Assembly: GCA_943704525.1 (NCBI GenBank)
Contig: CALSCQ010000284.1
Coordinates: 1-42,882, forward strand
Source of the DNA: Pigoraptor vietnamica
Lineage: Eukaryota; Opisthokonta; Filasterea
Direction of reading: 5' to 3'
DNA length: 42,882 nt
Shown: piece by piece, positions 29,589 to 40,164 of the stretch
Layout of the letters: each line of letters begins with the position of its first letter
How positions within the stretch are numbered: the first letter of the stretch is position 1
Translations under genes and position numbers: made by a program
The notes under the pieces: generated by a model
Told to the model about the DNA's origin: nothing
What the model saw: the letters and a program-made list of their open reading frames with translations, nothing else
Databases searched by the model: none

Positions 29589-30986
29589 ATGGCGTGGGCG
29601 GCTCGACGGCCGCTTGCGTCGATGGCGCGGGGCGTCCTTCCACACCATCTCCCAATACGCCATACTCACTCGTCCGTCGCGATACGGGGCCCTTTCACGC
29701 TGTCTCCCTCGTTGTTGTCGTCTCCCCTTCGCGCGCGTGTGCATCCCTCCCCGATAGGCTCGGGTGTATCGGCGGCATGCTTCGGTACCAGACGCTTCTA
29801 CCTTTCGGCGCGCGCGGCGACGCCAAAGTATTGGACGTGGGAAGACGACTACGACATGGCGCAACCGGCCATGCGCACCGTCGACACGCTGCAGGAATCC
29901 GCAAAACAGGCGTCGGTGGCGTGCGTTGATGAGAGGTCGTCCGACGGGCGCCGGGTGTTTCCGCGGGTTCACATGCGCCGAGTGCTCGTCGTGTCCAAGC
30001 AGACGCGCTACGAGTACGAGCGCGCGCGGCACGAGGCATCCTCGGACGAGGACGTTGCGAAACTTCTCGCAATGCGGGGATCGGACTACGAGGGCCTGCG
30101 GCTGCGGCACGACATACACACGCGCGGTTTGGAGGTGATGATGCGCGAGATTGAGAGGCGGGGAATCGAGGCGCGCATTGTGCGCTCGTCGGAGCTGAGC
30201 GAGGACGACGTGCGGGGCGTCGACGCCGTGTTCGCCGCGGGTGGCGACGGCAACTTTCTGCACACGGCCGGCAGAATGTACGGCGACGTCCCCGCGATTG
30301 GCGTGAACACGGACCCGGAGCGGTCGGCGGGGCATCTGTGCATCCGGGTGGCGTGGCTCGGCTCGCTGTTGGACCGCGTGATCGCGGGCGACATGCGGTG
30401 GATGTGGCGGCAGCGCGTGCGCGTCACCATCGTGGACGGGAGCGGGCGCCAGACGGTGCTGCGCCCGCGCGCTCTCAACGAAATAATGGTGGCCGAGCTG
30501 AGCCCGTGGCGCACGTCGTACTACGAGATGTTCGCGGACGGGCGGGGCGGCGACAAGCAGAAGTCGTCGGGCCTCATCGTGTGCACGGGCACGGGGTCGA
30601 CTGCGTGGCTCACCAACATTGCCAAGATTGACGCCGAGAAGGTCCGCTCCATCCTCGAGTTTGCCGGGTGCGGCGACGACGTGCGCAGCGGCAACAAGGA
30701 CCCCGCGGCGATTGCGGCGGCGTACAACGCGTCGCTCACGTTCGACCCCTCGGAGCCCCGGATGCAGTTTGTGGTGCGCGAGCCCGTCGTCAATGGCATC
30801 TTCGGCGTGGGCCAGGAGCGCGGGTTTGCGCGGGAAATTGTCGTGCGCAGCCGCGGGTGGGACATGCGGCTGGTGATCGACGGCGCGAACGCCTTCCCCT
30901 TTAACGACGGGCGCTCGGCGTTCTTCCAAATCCACGAGAGCGACGCGCTGTTGACGCCCGCCAAGAACTGGCGCGATGATCCTTAG
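29589..30986 (+). CDS. NADK2: Mitochondrial-type NAD kinase (NADK2 family), single exon, 465 aa
   Basis: NAD kinases phosphorylate NAD+ to NADP+ using ATP. The NADK2 subfamily is mitochondrial. The first ~80 residues are rich in Arg, Ser and Ala with no acidic residue until Glu85, as expected for a mitochondrial presequence. Family motifs then appear in order: RVLVVSKQTRYEYER, LRHDIHTRGLEVM, DAVFAAGGDGNFLHTA (GGDGN at 218-222; the usual Thr of GGDGT is Asn), IGVNTDPERSAGHL, RALNEIMVAE, KQKSSGLIVCTGTGSTAW, FVVREPVVNGIF and VIDGANAFPFNDG. The length matches the family. It is the only intronless gene in the window; all others have 5 to 16 exons among the complete models. Its stop lies 62 bases from the stop of the patatin gene on the other strand, so the 3'UTRs probably overlap. 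A downstream in-frame Met12 could also start. Confidence 0.95.
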   Translation: MAWAARRPLASMARGVLPHHLPIRHTHSSVAIRGPFTLSPSLLSSPLRARVHPSPIGSGVSAACFGTRRFYLSARAATPKYWTWEDDYDMAQPAMRTVDTLQESAKQASVACVDERSSDGRRVFPRVHMRRVLVVSKQTRYEYERARHEASSDEDVAKLLAMRGSDYEGLRLRHDIHTRGLEVMMREIERRGIEARIVRSSELSEDDVRGVDAVFAAGGDGNFLHTAGRMYGDVPAIGVNTDPERSAGHLCIRVAWLGSLLDRVIAGDMRWMWRQRVRVTIVDGSGRQTVLRPRALNEIMVAELSPWRTSYYEMFADGRGGDKQKSSGLIVCTGTGSTAWLTNIAKIDAEKVRSILEFAGCGDDVRSGNKDPAAIAAAYNASLTFDPSEPRMQFVVREPVVNGIFGVGQERGFAREIVVRSRGWDMRLVIDGANAFPFNDGRSAFFQIHESDALLTPAKNWRDDP

Positions 30987-31048
30987 GCTGTGGCCTGGCG
31001 AGATTACTATTCGACTCGGAAATAGCGCCGTCTGCGGTTTTATTGCTG

Positions 31049-34000
31049 CTACAGGACGGACATTCGCCGCCGTAGCGTGTGGTGCGGCCGTGGGTGCGTT
31101 TCGCCCGGATCTTCGTGAGACAGCGTCGCGTGGTGGTGGACTTCGCGGTGTCGCTCAATGTCCCGCGGGTCGTTGCCGTGCTGGCCGCGCGCGATCCGGT
31201 GGCACCGGTCGAGCGCCATCTCGATCTTGCACCGCGTGTGTATCGCGGAGATGTCTGCGGGGCGGTCAAGGCCAATACCGCGTGCTCAGGAGCGATGCAC
31301 AGACACAGCACGACATTGTTAGCGCGCGTGTGACCTCTGCGGATACACGGCCACGTGCTTCGCTCGCCGACGCGCAGGCATTCGCGGAGGGCCTCCTCGG
31401 ACGGGTTGGAGAGGACGCGGAGCAATTGGCGCCACCCGATGTCCGGTACGATGGTGACATCGCCCTCGTGGTGTTGCGTGAGGACCGGCTGGAGCTTGCG
31501 CGGGATAACTCCGAGCGCTGCGAGCTGCGTCGCCGGATTTCAATGAATTGTTGGGCTTTTCAATTGATAATGGCAGGAATTGCATGTGCTGGCAAGCGTT
31601 TGTTTTGTGTGTGCGCAAAATGCACCGAGCACAGCGGAGCAAACGAGCGACCATAACCTGCAACTAGCGAAGGCTGCGCTGAGTGCGTGCACGCACGTAG
31701 CAAAGACGGCCGCGCATACCTGATTCACCCTGTGCGTGGCTTCGGACAGCGCGAGGTGACGGAGGCCCGCAGCCCATCCGGAGTCGAGCGTGCGGCGCGT
31801 ACCTGTCATGAAGGGAATGACCTCGGGGTTCACCTGTGGAACAGACGTCGGATCAGCTCGAATCAGACACGTGTCCATTGACTCACTAAGGAACAGCACA
31901 CGGACAGTCACACAGAGAGCACGAGAACACAAAGGACACACGACAACCAGCACACTGCCTAAGGTCATCAGATACCACACCGCACGTATGCACACGCATC
32001 GCAACCGCAAACAGCGTTACACACAGCGTTACACACGCCCACCTGGGACACTATGAGGTGGTTGATGTTGAAGAGCTCCGCCAGGCGCGCCATCGGCAGA
32101 TCCGCCTCGATGGATGCCGTGGGCCAAGGGCGCGACGCCGGGTTCCAGTCGACGTGGTTGCCGAGGCTGTCGCGCGCCTTGCTGCAGTGTCGAGGCGGAC
32201 AGCGCAACACAGACAGTGAGTTCATGCAAGGGGAACGCACGACGGATGCACTCACATGCCCACACACTCAAACAGTGCACGCACGCACGCACGCACACAC
32301 ACGCAGCCCACGGTCGCAACTCACAGCTGCACCGATGCGTAGAAGAGCGGGCTTGAGCAGCTCGCAAGGGCAGCCGACCAAATTAGCACATTCGGCGCCG
32401 TGAGGTAGTTGAGCAGGCGCGGGAGTTCACTCCGCTCTGCGTCACAGCGAAATCACACTCAGCGCATGCTTCTGTTGTCTCTTACAAACAGCCAACACAA
32501 CATGAGAAAGACGCTGTGGGCAGAAACCACTCGCACGAGCCCAGCCCATGCCACCCACCCGTGGACGCGACGGTGATGTTAATGATGCGACCGGTGCGCT
32601 GGTATGCGTCGAGAAAGGTCACGTCGGTGCCAATGTTGGCCTTGATGAAGACGGCGAGTCTGGGTGAGAAATGTTGGATCAGAAATCATACACGAGTACA
32701 CACTTGCACGCACTCGCACACACCACACGGAGACGCCACCAAACACCCCTGAACATACGTGCGCTGGCAACAACGATTCGACGGGACCTTCGCCCCCACA
32801 TACGCTCGTACTCGCACACACCGCACACACTGATGCACACCGACCTTCCGGAGTCCATCAGCATGCCCTCTTTCAAGAGGCGCGCGATCTTCCGCTTTGC
32901 CGAACCGCGCTCAAGCCCTTGAAACGCGGAGAAGTCGATTGCGTTGGGCTCAAAGAGCGCGTCCATGTCCTCGTCGCGGTGTATGCCGATGCACGCGGCC
33001 ACGATGGCGCCGATCGCAGTGCCGCACAGCACGCGCGGCAGCAGCCCAAACTCGCGCAGGCACTTGACGACGCCAAAGTGATACCTGCCACAAAGCGCGA
33101 AGATAAGTCGGGGTTGAGACGCGGCCATGACACGCACGACCACGCGTCTTTTGGTCGCTGCCACGCGCGTTGAAGAAAAAAGAGCAACTGATTCAACAGT
33201 GAGGGCAATAGCTTACATGCCGAGGGACGCTCCGCCGCTGAGCACCAGCGCCGTTCGACCAAACGCCTGGCGCGCGTCTGCATAGATGCAAGGCGATAAA
33301 GAGAATGCGCGACATGAACGCTCAAAGACGCCACAAGTGCGTTTTGAGCATGCACACGGGCGTAGGAGAGAGAAGGAGGCTCGCAGGAGAAGCACACTAA
33401 AAGCAACGTCAAGCGCCCTCGAACACACACCGCTGAAGAAGCGCCCCTTATCGACGCCCCGCGGGGCACCCTCGGCCTCGCAGATGTCCGCGAGCGCGTG
33501 GCTCATCTCCTCGACGTAGTCCTCGATCACGGCCTTTGTGCCGACAAAGCAGTGCGTGTACAGCGGGCGCGCGTCGATGCCGCCCACGGTGCGCGCCATC
33601 CCCGCACGCACGAGAAACGCGAGGCCCTCGATGTCCTTGCGAAGACGCGCCGAGCGAAGCAGCGACAGACGGGTGAGGATGAGCTCGCCGTCGTACAGGT
33701 CGCTCTGAATCGTCCGCTTCCACTCGTTCAGACCTGCGCAGACAGACCGTCAGCGCCTTGATGCACACCATCTCATCCTCCACTCCCTTCTCCTTCCAAT
33801 GCACTCGCACACCTTCGACGCCGTCAAGCAGCAGCGCGGCCTCGTGCCACTCGCGGTATGAGCTTGCGTCGCGCATGCGCTGTGCCAGGATGCGCCGCAG
33901 TCCGTCTCGTCCACTGCTGCGGGACGGCCATGACGACGAGAGCAATCCCCACAGCGCGCGCGTGGGCGCAAACAGTAGGGCAAGCGCGGCGACAAAGAGC

Positions 34001-34101
34001 GCCGAGATGGCCGCGCGCACTGTTTCGCTTATTATGCGCGCGTGCAGGAGCACCCGCGAGAGCAGGCCGACGTTGCTGGGGAAGGCGACCTCGCTGTCCA
34101 T
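31049..34101 (-). CDS. SDP1/TGL-type patatin-domain protein lacking both catalytic residues (10 exons, 584 aa)
   Basis: Exons on the minus strand: 34101-33813, 33733-33431, 33277-33217, 33084-32845, 32659-32559, 32436-32325, 32181-32043, 31833-31720, 31524-31335, 31254-31049. Plant SDP1 and yeast Tgl3/4/5 are lipid-droplet triacylglycerol lipases. The family's extended order is all present: an N-terminal hydrophobic hairpin (about 26-60), REWHEAALLLD, SDLYDGELI, AFGRTALVLSGGASLGMYHFG (oxyanion loop), LLPRVLCG, FLDAYQRTGRIINITV, LLNYLTAPNVLIWSA, IEADLPMARLAELFNINHLIVSQ and the C-terminal HEGDVTIVPD. But the nucleophile motif GxSxG reads GTAIG (Ala241, codon 33017-33015) and the catalytic DGS before the IEADLPM stretch reads TAS (Thr390, codon 32120-32118). 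It is therefore probably a pseudo-lipase that still binds lipid or lipid droplets. Last-exon donor GTCACA is weak. Confidence 0.9.
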
Positions 34102-34510
34102 TCGCAACGCGTCAGTCGAATCAACGCTTCATCGTAAAGAACAGTTGCGCGCCGCAGTGCGCGTGGACGGGCGGCTTTTGTGGCTGTTGCGTGCTTTTGC
34201 AGTGCCTGTTCGCGCTCGGGAATGGCACCGATGCGTCCGGCGACGTCACCATCTCTTGGCAGTCCGGACAGTCAGTCGCGGGGTGACCGCTTCGCAACGA
34301 GCAACCTCGATCGTTCGAACAAATTGCAGGCAGCCTCTCGTGGCTCTGACACCTCAGAAAGACTTAGGCTCTCTTGGGACCTGAGCACTTCGCTTGCGGA
34401 TGCCTGGTCGGGCCGTTCCTTCATGCCATGTCTCAAGCTTTCCTTAATTTACGCGCGCACTATGGCCAGCGGTGGTACTTCCCGATCGATGAGACACTCT
34501 TCCACCTTGC
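34102..34510 (-). other. Intergenic between two minus-strand genes
   Basis: 409 bases separate the kinase stop (34511) from the patatin start codon (34101) on the same strand, so this is the patatin promoter and the kinase 3' flank. No gene or TATA-type motif is recognised. Confidence 0.45.
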
Positions 34511-37500
34511 TCACACCGACGAAACACGCGCGCCCTCATACGAATAATCGTGGTCATCGACCGAAACAACGAACGACGCCGGTGGCGGGCGTGTCGGCTC
34601 GGGCACCGATGCGCCCTTCAGGGACTCGCGATACGCGGCAGAGAGCCTGTCCAGCCGCACAATCGCGTCGAGTGCGGACATTCGGTGCCGGGGGTTGTGC
34701 GCCCAACACGTTTCAAAAAAGTCCGCATACTCGGGCGACACGCGACGAGGAATTCGCGGTCGCAGTCCTACATATGGTCCGATGTGTCAGAATAGATTGG
34801 CTACGAGCGCCGTTGCAGTATCCACAATTTCAGCGAAAAGAGGACTGCCCGCAACGATTGCTTCACCGTGCCAACAACGTACCTTCGGTGACCATCCCGA
34901 CGAGCGAGAGCCAGTCGAGATTTCTCTCGGCATACGGCACGGCAAACAGAAGCAGCTCGTACGCCACCATTCCCAAGCCGAAGACATCGCTTGCGGACGT
35001 CAGGTCGTGGACGGATCCCCTGAAGGAAAACGAGGCGATGCGACAGTCAATTCACCTGGGAGGCCGGCAGCCAAGGCGCAAACTGCAGCACGCACGCAGT
35101 GGGACGCTGCTGAGAGAGAGCAATGGAACATATCGCAACACGCACTTGAGATACTCCGGGGGCGTCCAGTAGCCCGACGATTCCGCCTCTGACAGCATGA
35201 GTCCAAAGTCGCCGATTTTGATGCGCCAGGCCTCGGTGATCTGTTAAATCAATGTGTTATCAGCAAGGGGGGGGGGGGGGGGGGGGGGGGGGGGATGCAC
35301 GTGCGCCAACAATTGTGCAAACCGCGCGCGCACTCCCTGGACAGTCCTTCGGCTGTGTGCGTGCAGTCCTTCGGCTGTGTTCGTCCTCGAATGACACCCA
35401 CCCACATACACCCGGGGTTGATGTTGGCGTGGATGACGGGCGGGCAGCGATTGTGCAGGTACGCGAGCGCCTTCGCAACGTCCGTAACCATCACAATCCG
35501 CCGCTCAAACGTCATCTCGTGCGCCCACATCGTCCCCTGCGGCGGAGGCACCGGGTCTCTGGACTCCCCCTCGAGTGCCATTGCGGCGCGCAGCACGGGA
35601 CGCAGCGGACCGCGCGCGGGGTTCTCAAACACAATCACGGGTTCGACCCGGTCGAGGCACATGCCGAGCATTTCGAGGACGTACGGGTGCCGGAGTTGTC
35701 TGGACAGATGGGCGCCGTCAGAACCATTGCCCACCCACCGAACTATCACGTAAATCAATGCGGGTCACAGGCGCACAACGCGCTCCAAACCCACATGCGC
35801 ACGGCGAGGTCGGCGCGCAGATCGAGCCACCGCGCCTCCTGTCGCATGATCTGCGCGGGCATCTTGCGGATGGCCACGCGGATGCCGTTCCACACGCCAC
35901 GGTGGACGACGCCCGAGTACATGGTCGCGTTCGGAATTTCCTGCGGGACATACGCCGGTACAAAACAAACGAAGACAGTGAGTCAAACGCAGAAGACTAG
36001 CACACACAAACTGAGGGCGTGCAACAGCGAATAACATGAGTCAAATGGCTCATGCGCACAACACCAGCACACAGCGTGCACAACACACAACCCACGTCAA
36101 GCACGTCCAGCGAAGACCCGTCAATCTTCCAGAACGAGAGCAACGACAGCGACATGCGCTTGCCGTTGTGCCTCGCCCCTCCGGGCGCCCGCAGTATCAT
36201 GGGCCGGTCCGCGTCCTTCTCCGCTAGGTGCACATCGCCAGGGCTCGACACTTCGCCTCCCACGCCCGCGCCGTCCCCGGTACCGTCCTGCTGGTGGCGA
36301 GGCACCTGCGGACTGACGGGGATGGCCGTGTTCTTCGCAAGCAATGGATACCGCCGTTGCGACAGAGAGGACGGCTTGACCTGCGGAACAATGTATGCGC
36401 GCCACTTAATTTCGTTGCAACAATCGCGCATCCCTTATGGACGACAGGCACGCACCTGCCACACATTTATGGGAGCGATCGTGCTGACGGTCGCCCTGCG
36501 CCGAAGGCTGCTGTACGTCGCGGTGGACTGGACCGACCCCTCGCGTCCAATGCCAGCAAGCGAAGGGCCCGTCGGCGCAAGCACTTCCCCTGCTTCTGCA
36601 AAGTGGATCTCGGACATTCGCTCCGGCGGAAGCTCCGACACGCACGTGGCCATCGCTGAGTGCGTCATCAGCACCTGCGAGACGACACCAGTCACGTGCA
36701 CGCACGTTTGACACCCAGTGAGTGTGGATGCCGAGCACAAGCGCAAGCACTTTGAAACAAGCTCAGAAGCGCCCACCGCCCAACATTAATGGCGCATACA
36801 ATCTTCAACAGTAGCGCAAGTAACATCACATCAGCCACCCAGTGCCCACGTAGCACAAAAAACGTCACATCAACCACGGTAATCCCCACCTGTCCAAATC
36901 CCGCCGCTTTCCGCAGCAGTGCCGCCGTCTTCACTATCGTGCCTCGGTAAGAGGCACGCGAAGGTAGCTGGAATTCAAACGCGTCGGACGGGGGCCCAGC
37001 ACCCGCAGACGCCTCTCCCTTCTCCGAACCGACAATGGCACGCTCGCATTCGCCGTAATCGAGGCCAACACGGAGGGCGAGACCGCGAAATACGGGGCTG
37101 CTACTGTCGAGCGGAGGCGAAAGGGAAGCAGGGGAAAGCGTGTGGGGCGGTTCGAGAATGCTCAGAGCCATTTCGGAGTCGGCGTCCGCACCGAGGGCAG
37201 CCACCGCCTCCATGTGGCGCGTCGCACCGTCCGCCAGCACAGGCGCGCACAGCGGGACCGCAAGGAGGTCGTCGGGCCAGTCGAGCGCAAGAAGGGACGT
37301 CTGGCAATCGCACGCCCACATCACGGCATCCGACGCATTCTTGAACACGGCCACTGCGGCAACGACGGGACGCTTAGAAAACGCACACACGCACACACGC
37401 ACACACTCTTTCATGCACTCGAATCACGAGGCCACAGGTTCGATACCCACCTAGTTTTTCGACTTCCCATCGCACTTCGTACCCGCTGCGCAGCTCCAAG

Positions 37501-39577
37501 AGCCGTCGCAGTTCCGCCGTGAGCATCGGCACAGCGCGCCGCATAGCGTGAGGGCACGCGTCCCACAACATGCTCCCGAACGCAACGTCGCAGTGAACAA
37601 CCGCGAGTGGCGGAAATGGCGGAGGGACGGGCCTTGCGAAGATAACGTCGGAAGGCGGACGCATAGACGACTCTGGAGGTGCGGTATAGCCGTTCATGGG
37701 CTGGAGCAGGTCGGCGCGCAGGTGAGAGTTTGCGAGCGGTTGTTGGTGCATCTTCGGCGACGCAGCGGGGGATGGAGGGCGGTTCCCGCTAAGTGGCGGG
37801 AGAAGGACGACCGACGAGCGCGGGAGCTGTCGCAGCCTCTCGACGATGGTTGGAAATGACGGGCGGGTGGTGACGTCCTTTGCCCAGCATGCCGTCATCA
37901 GCGACCTCAGCGGCTGCATTTGCAAGGCGCACGCATGTGAGTGTGCGATGGCCTACGCATTAGCACACGTAACGCGACTGTTACAAATCGACACCGCGGC
38001 AGAGACACATGCCCATTCTTACCTCGTTCGTGATGCCGTCGATGGGCGGCCGCATGTCTTCATTCAGCACGCGAAATCCCACGGCCATTGGGTGCACGCC
38101 CACGTACAGCTCGGCGCCCGTCGCAATCTCCCACATGACTATGCCGTACGAGTACCTGCGCCGAGTTTACGCACATGCACACGCGCAAGTGTTAACACAC
38201 GAGCGCCGCACTTGGTGGCAAGTCTTGCTAAGCTATGGCGGTTGACAGGATAACTCACACGTCGCTGTGCTCCACGAAGCGTTTGCCCTCGATAATCTCT
38301 GGCGCGAGCCTGTACAGACGTGTGCAGATAATAAGAACCGGCCACTCCAAGTGCCACCCATATGCAACAATTCGTTAGTCTGAAAAAATACATCGGCCAA
38401 TACACGCACAAACTTGGTCACGCACCAATGTATAGAGCCCAGCCGCCCCATCATGTCTCCGCCGGCGACACTCGCGTTGAGGTCGACGGAATCGCGCTTG
38501 TCGGGAAACGCGTCGTTCGGTTGCGTATCCCGCTGCTTGAACCGCGTCAGACCAAAGTCGGCCACCTGCGCGATGAGGTAGTCGACCACTCCTCAGCACG
38601 TTGCATGAGGGAAGCGCAACAGATCGGAGAGAGCGAGCGACGCGAAAGACGCGTCCACTATCAAAGCACGGACCTTGATGCGCCACCCGTGTCCGACCAG
38701 CAAGTTTGCGCTCTTCAAATCCCTGCGTTGGGGCGGAATGGCCAGTTAAAAAGATAGCAGAAAACCACAATGCCCTCTGAGGGGTGGCTCAGAGATGAAT
38801 ATGTTGCTTCGTCGACAACAACAGACAGAGGGGATGCACGTGCAAGGCCTACCGGTGGAGGATGGGCGGTTTGTTCGTGTGCAGAAATGCCATTCCCATC
38901 GCAGTGTCGAGGCACATGGCGAGCCGGTGGCCGTCTGCCAGGCGAATCGCAGGGTCCTGCGACAGCAAACGGCGCAGTCGCATTGAGCAACCGACGCAGC
39001 ACATCGTGATGAGATGCGGTTGAATGCTCACACACGCCGACAGGACGTGCGCGCGCACACAGCACTCACGTGCACAATTACACCTGTACAACAATCAGCA
39101 TCGAGTGCTTGACCCACCCGCAGCACCGAATAGATCGTGCCGAGGGGGAGGTATTCGAATACAATGGCAAGGTTTGGGTACTGGTCGCACACGCCCTGCA
39201 GGTGCACGGACGACTCTCAGAAAGCGCCCAGAGATACGAAAGGACGGGGGCGTTGTGTGGTGAGTGCGTATGCATGTCATGTGGTGTAAGTAAGTTTTGT
39301 CAACACGTGCATGTGTGTGTGTGTGTGTGTGTGTGTGCGTGCTGGGCTGCAGTGTGTGTGCGTGTGTGTGTGTGTGTGCGTGCTGGGCTGCAGTGTGTGT
39401 GTGTGTGTGTGTGTGTGTATGCGTGCTGGGCTGCAGTGTGTGTGTGTGTGTGTGTGCGTGCTGGGCTGCAGTGTGTGTGTGTGTGTGTGTATGCGTGCTG
39501 GGCTGCAGTGTGTGTGTGTGTGTGTGCGTGCTGGGCTGCAGTGTGTGCGTGTGTGTGTGTGTGCGTGCTGGGCTGCA

Positions 39578-39608
<31 letters not shown>

Positions 39609-40164
39609 TGCGTGTGCGTGTGCGTGTGCGTGCGTGTGCGTGTGCGTGCGTGTGCGTGTGCGTGCGTGTGCGTGTGCGTGGGTGCGTGTGCGTGCGTGAG
39701 GGTTTGTGTGTGCGAGAGAGTGCCCCGGTGAGCGTAATGACATGCTCGCGTACGCAAGACCGGCCACATAGTCCCACCATGAACAAAATGACGTTCGGAT
39801 GACGCAACTCCGAGTCGCACAAAATTGCAGCCTCCTTCTTAAACGACGCTATCTGTCGCTCGTCGTCCACGCCCGCGTGCAGCCTCTTCACGGCCACCGT
39901 GCTCCCGCGGTACTGCGCCTTGTACACGACGCCGTAGCTGCCGCGACCGAGCACCTTCTCCATCAGCAGCTCCTCAAAGTCCACGCGAAACTTTGTCGTC
40001 ATGTCGCCGCCCATCGCCGACAAACGGCGCGCCATTCGCTCGGTCATTTCCGCGATCCACTTTTGCCGAAACTTTCGGATCCACGTGAAGCCTATTATGA
40101 TGAGCACCAGAGAGACGAACAGCAGGCACGTGAGAAGGATGATTACGTCGTTATCCAACGCCAT
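34511..40164 (-). CDS. Single-pass membrane TKL kinase - degenerate class III cyclase - pseudokinase (16 exons, 1101 aa)
   Basis: Exons on the minus strand: 40164-39778, 39195-39118, 38956-38853, 38722-38674, 38565-38426, 38309-38259, 38155-38023, 37913-37451, 37353-36890, 36674-36456, 36380-36096, 35940-35795, 35699-35402, 35240-35146, 35019-34883, 34767-34511. Residues 8-28 form a membrane helix with a very short exterior. Kinase 1 (about 65-340) is intact: [13 protein letters not shown] Lys93, Glu111, HRD Asp191, DFG 209-211, APE. The cyclase-homology domain (about 415-640) keeps the first metal Asp (VHCDV, Asp423). The second metal motif EGD reads EVE (Glu466) and the NxxxR pair is Lys610/Leu614. 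Kinase 2 (about 785-1060) has Arg816 at the VAIK lysine, HAN in place of HRD and Cys937 at the Mg-binding Asn, though DFG (950-952) remains. Kinase-cyclase-kinase fusions are known in amoebae. Ligand and output are unknown. Confidence 0.9.
35267..35294 (+). repeat. G28 homopolymer, kinase-gene intron 13
   Basis: 28 consecutive G on the plus strand. In the transcript this is C28 shortly before the 3' splice site of exon 14, where it could act as an extreme pyrimidine tract. Confidence 0.9.
39311..39712 (+). repeat. Compound GT minisatellite, kinase-gene intron 1
   Basis: (GT)n is interrupted seven times by GCGTGCTGGGCTGCAGTG (starting at 39337, 39378, 39421, 39456, 39493, 39526 and 39563), then runs into (GTGC)-type repeats to about 39700. 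The unit spacing is 33 to 43 bases. In the transcript each unit reads as (CA)n followed by CTGCAG, which resembles a 3' splice site. Confidence 0.95.

Noticed and set aside
29310-30935. A 541-codon open frame antisense to NADK2
   Set aside because: It is a shadow of the GC-rich NADK2 coding sequence. Its translation is low-complexity Arg/His/Ala with no family match, while the plus strand shows all NADK2 motifs.
30901-31425. A 174-codon minus-strand open frame overlapping the NADK2 3' end
   Set aside because: It is the wrong frame of the last two patatin exons. The spliced frame gives the family's C-terminal sequence and ends at 31049.
19106-34101. Pyruvate kinase and patatin as pseudogenes
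   Set aside because: Both have complete exon sets, intact splice sites and uninterrupted frames. Loss is confined to catalytic residues, which suggests pseudoenzymes rather than decayed genes.
37425-37452. tRNA-like B box (GGTTCGATACC) inside a kinase-gene intron
   Set aside because: No A box or foldable cloverleaf lies at the right distance upstream, and the segment overlaps the donor of exon 8.
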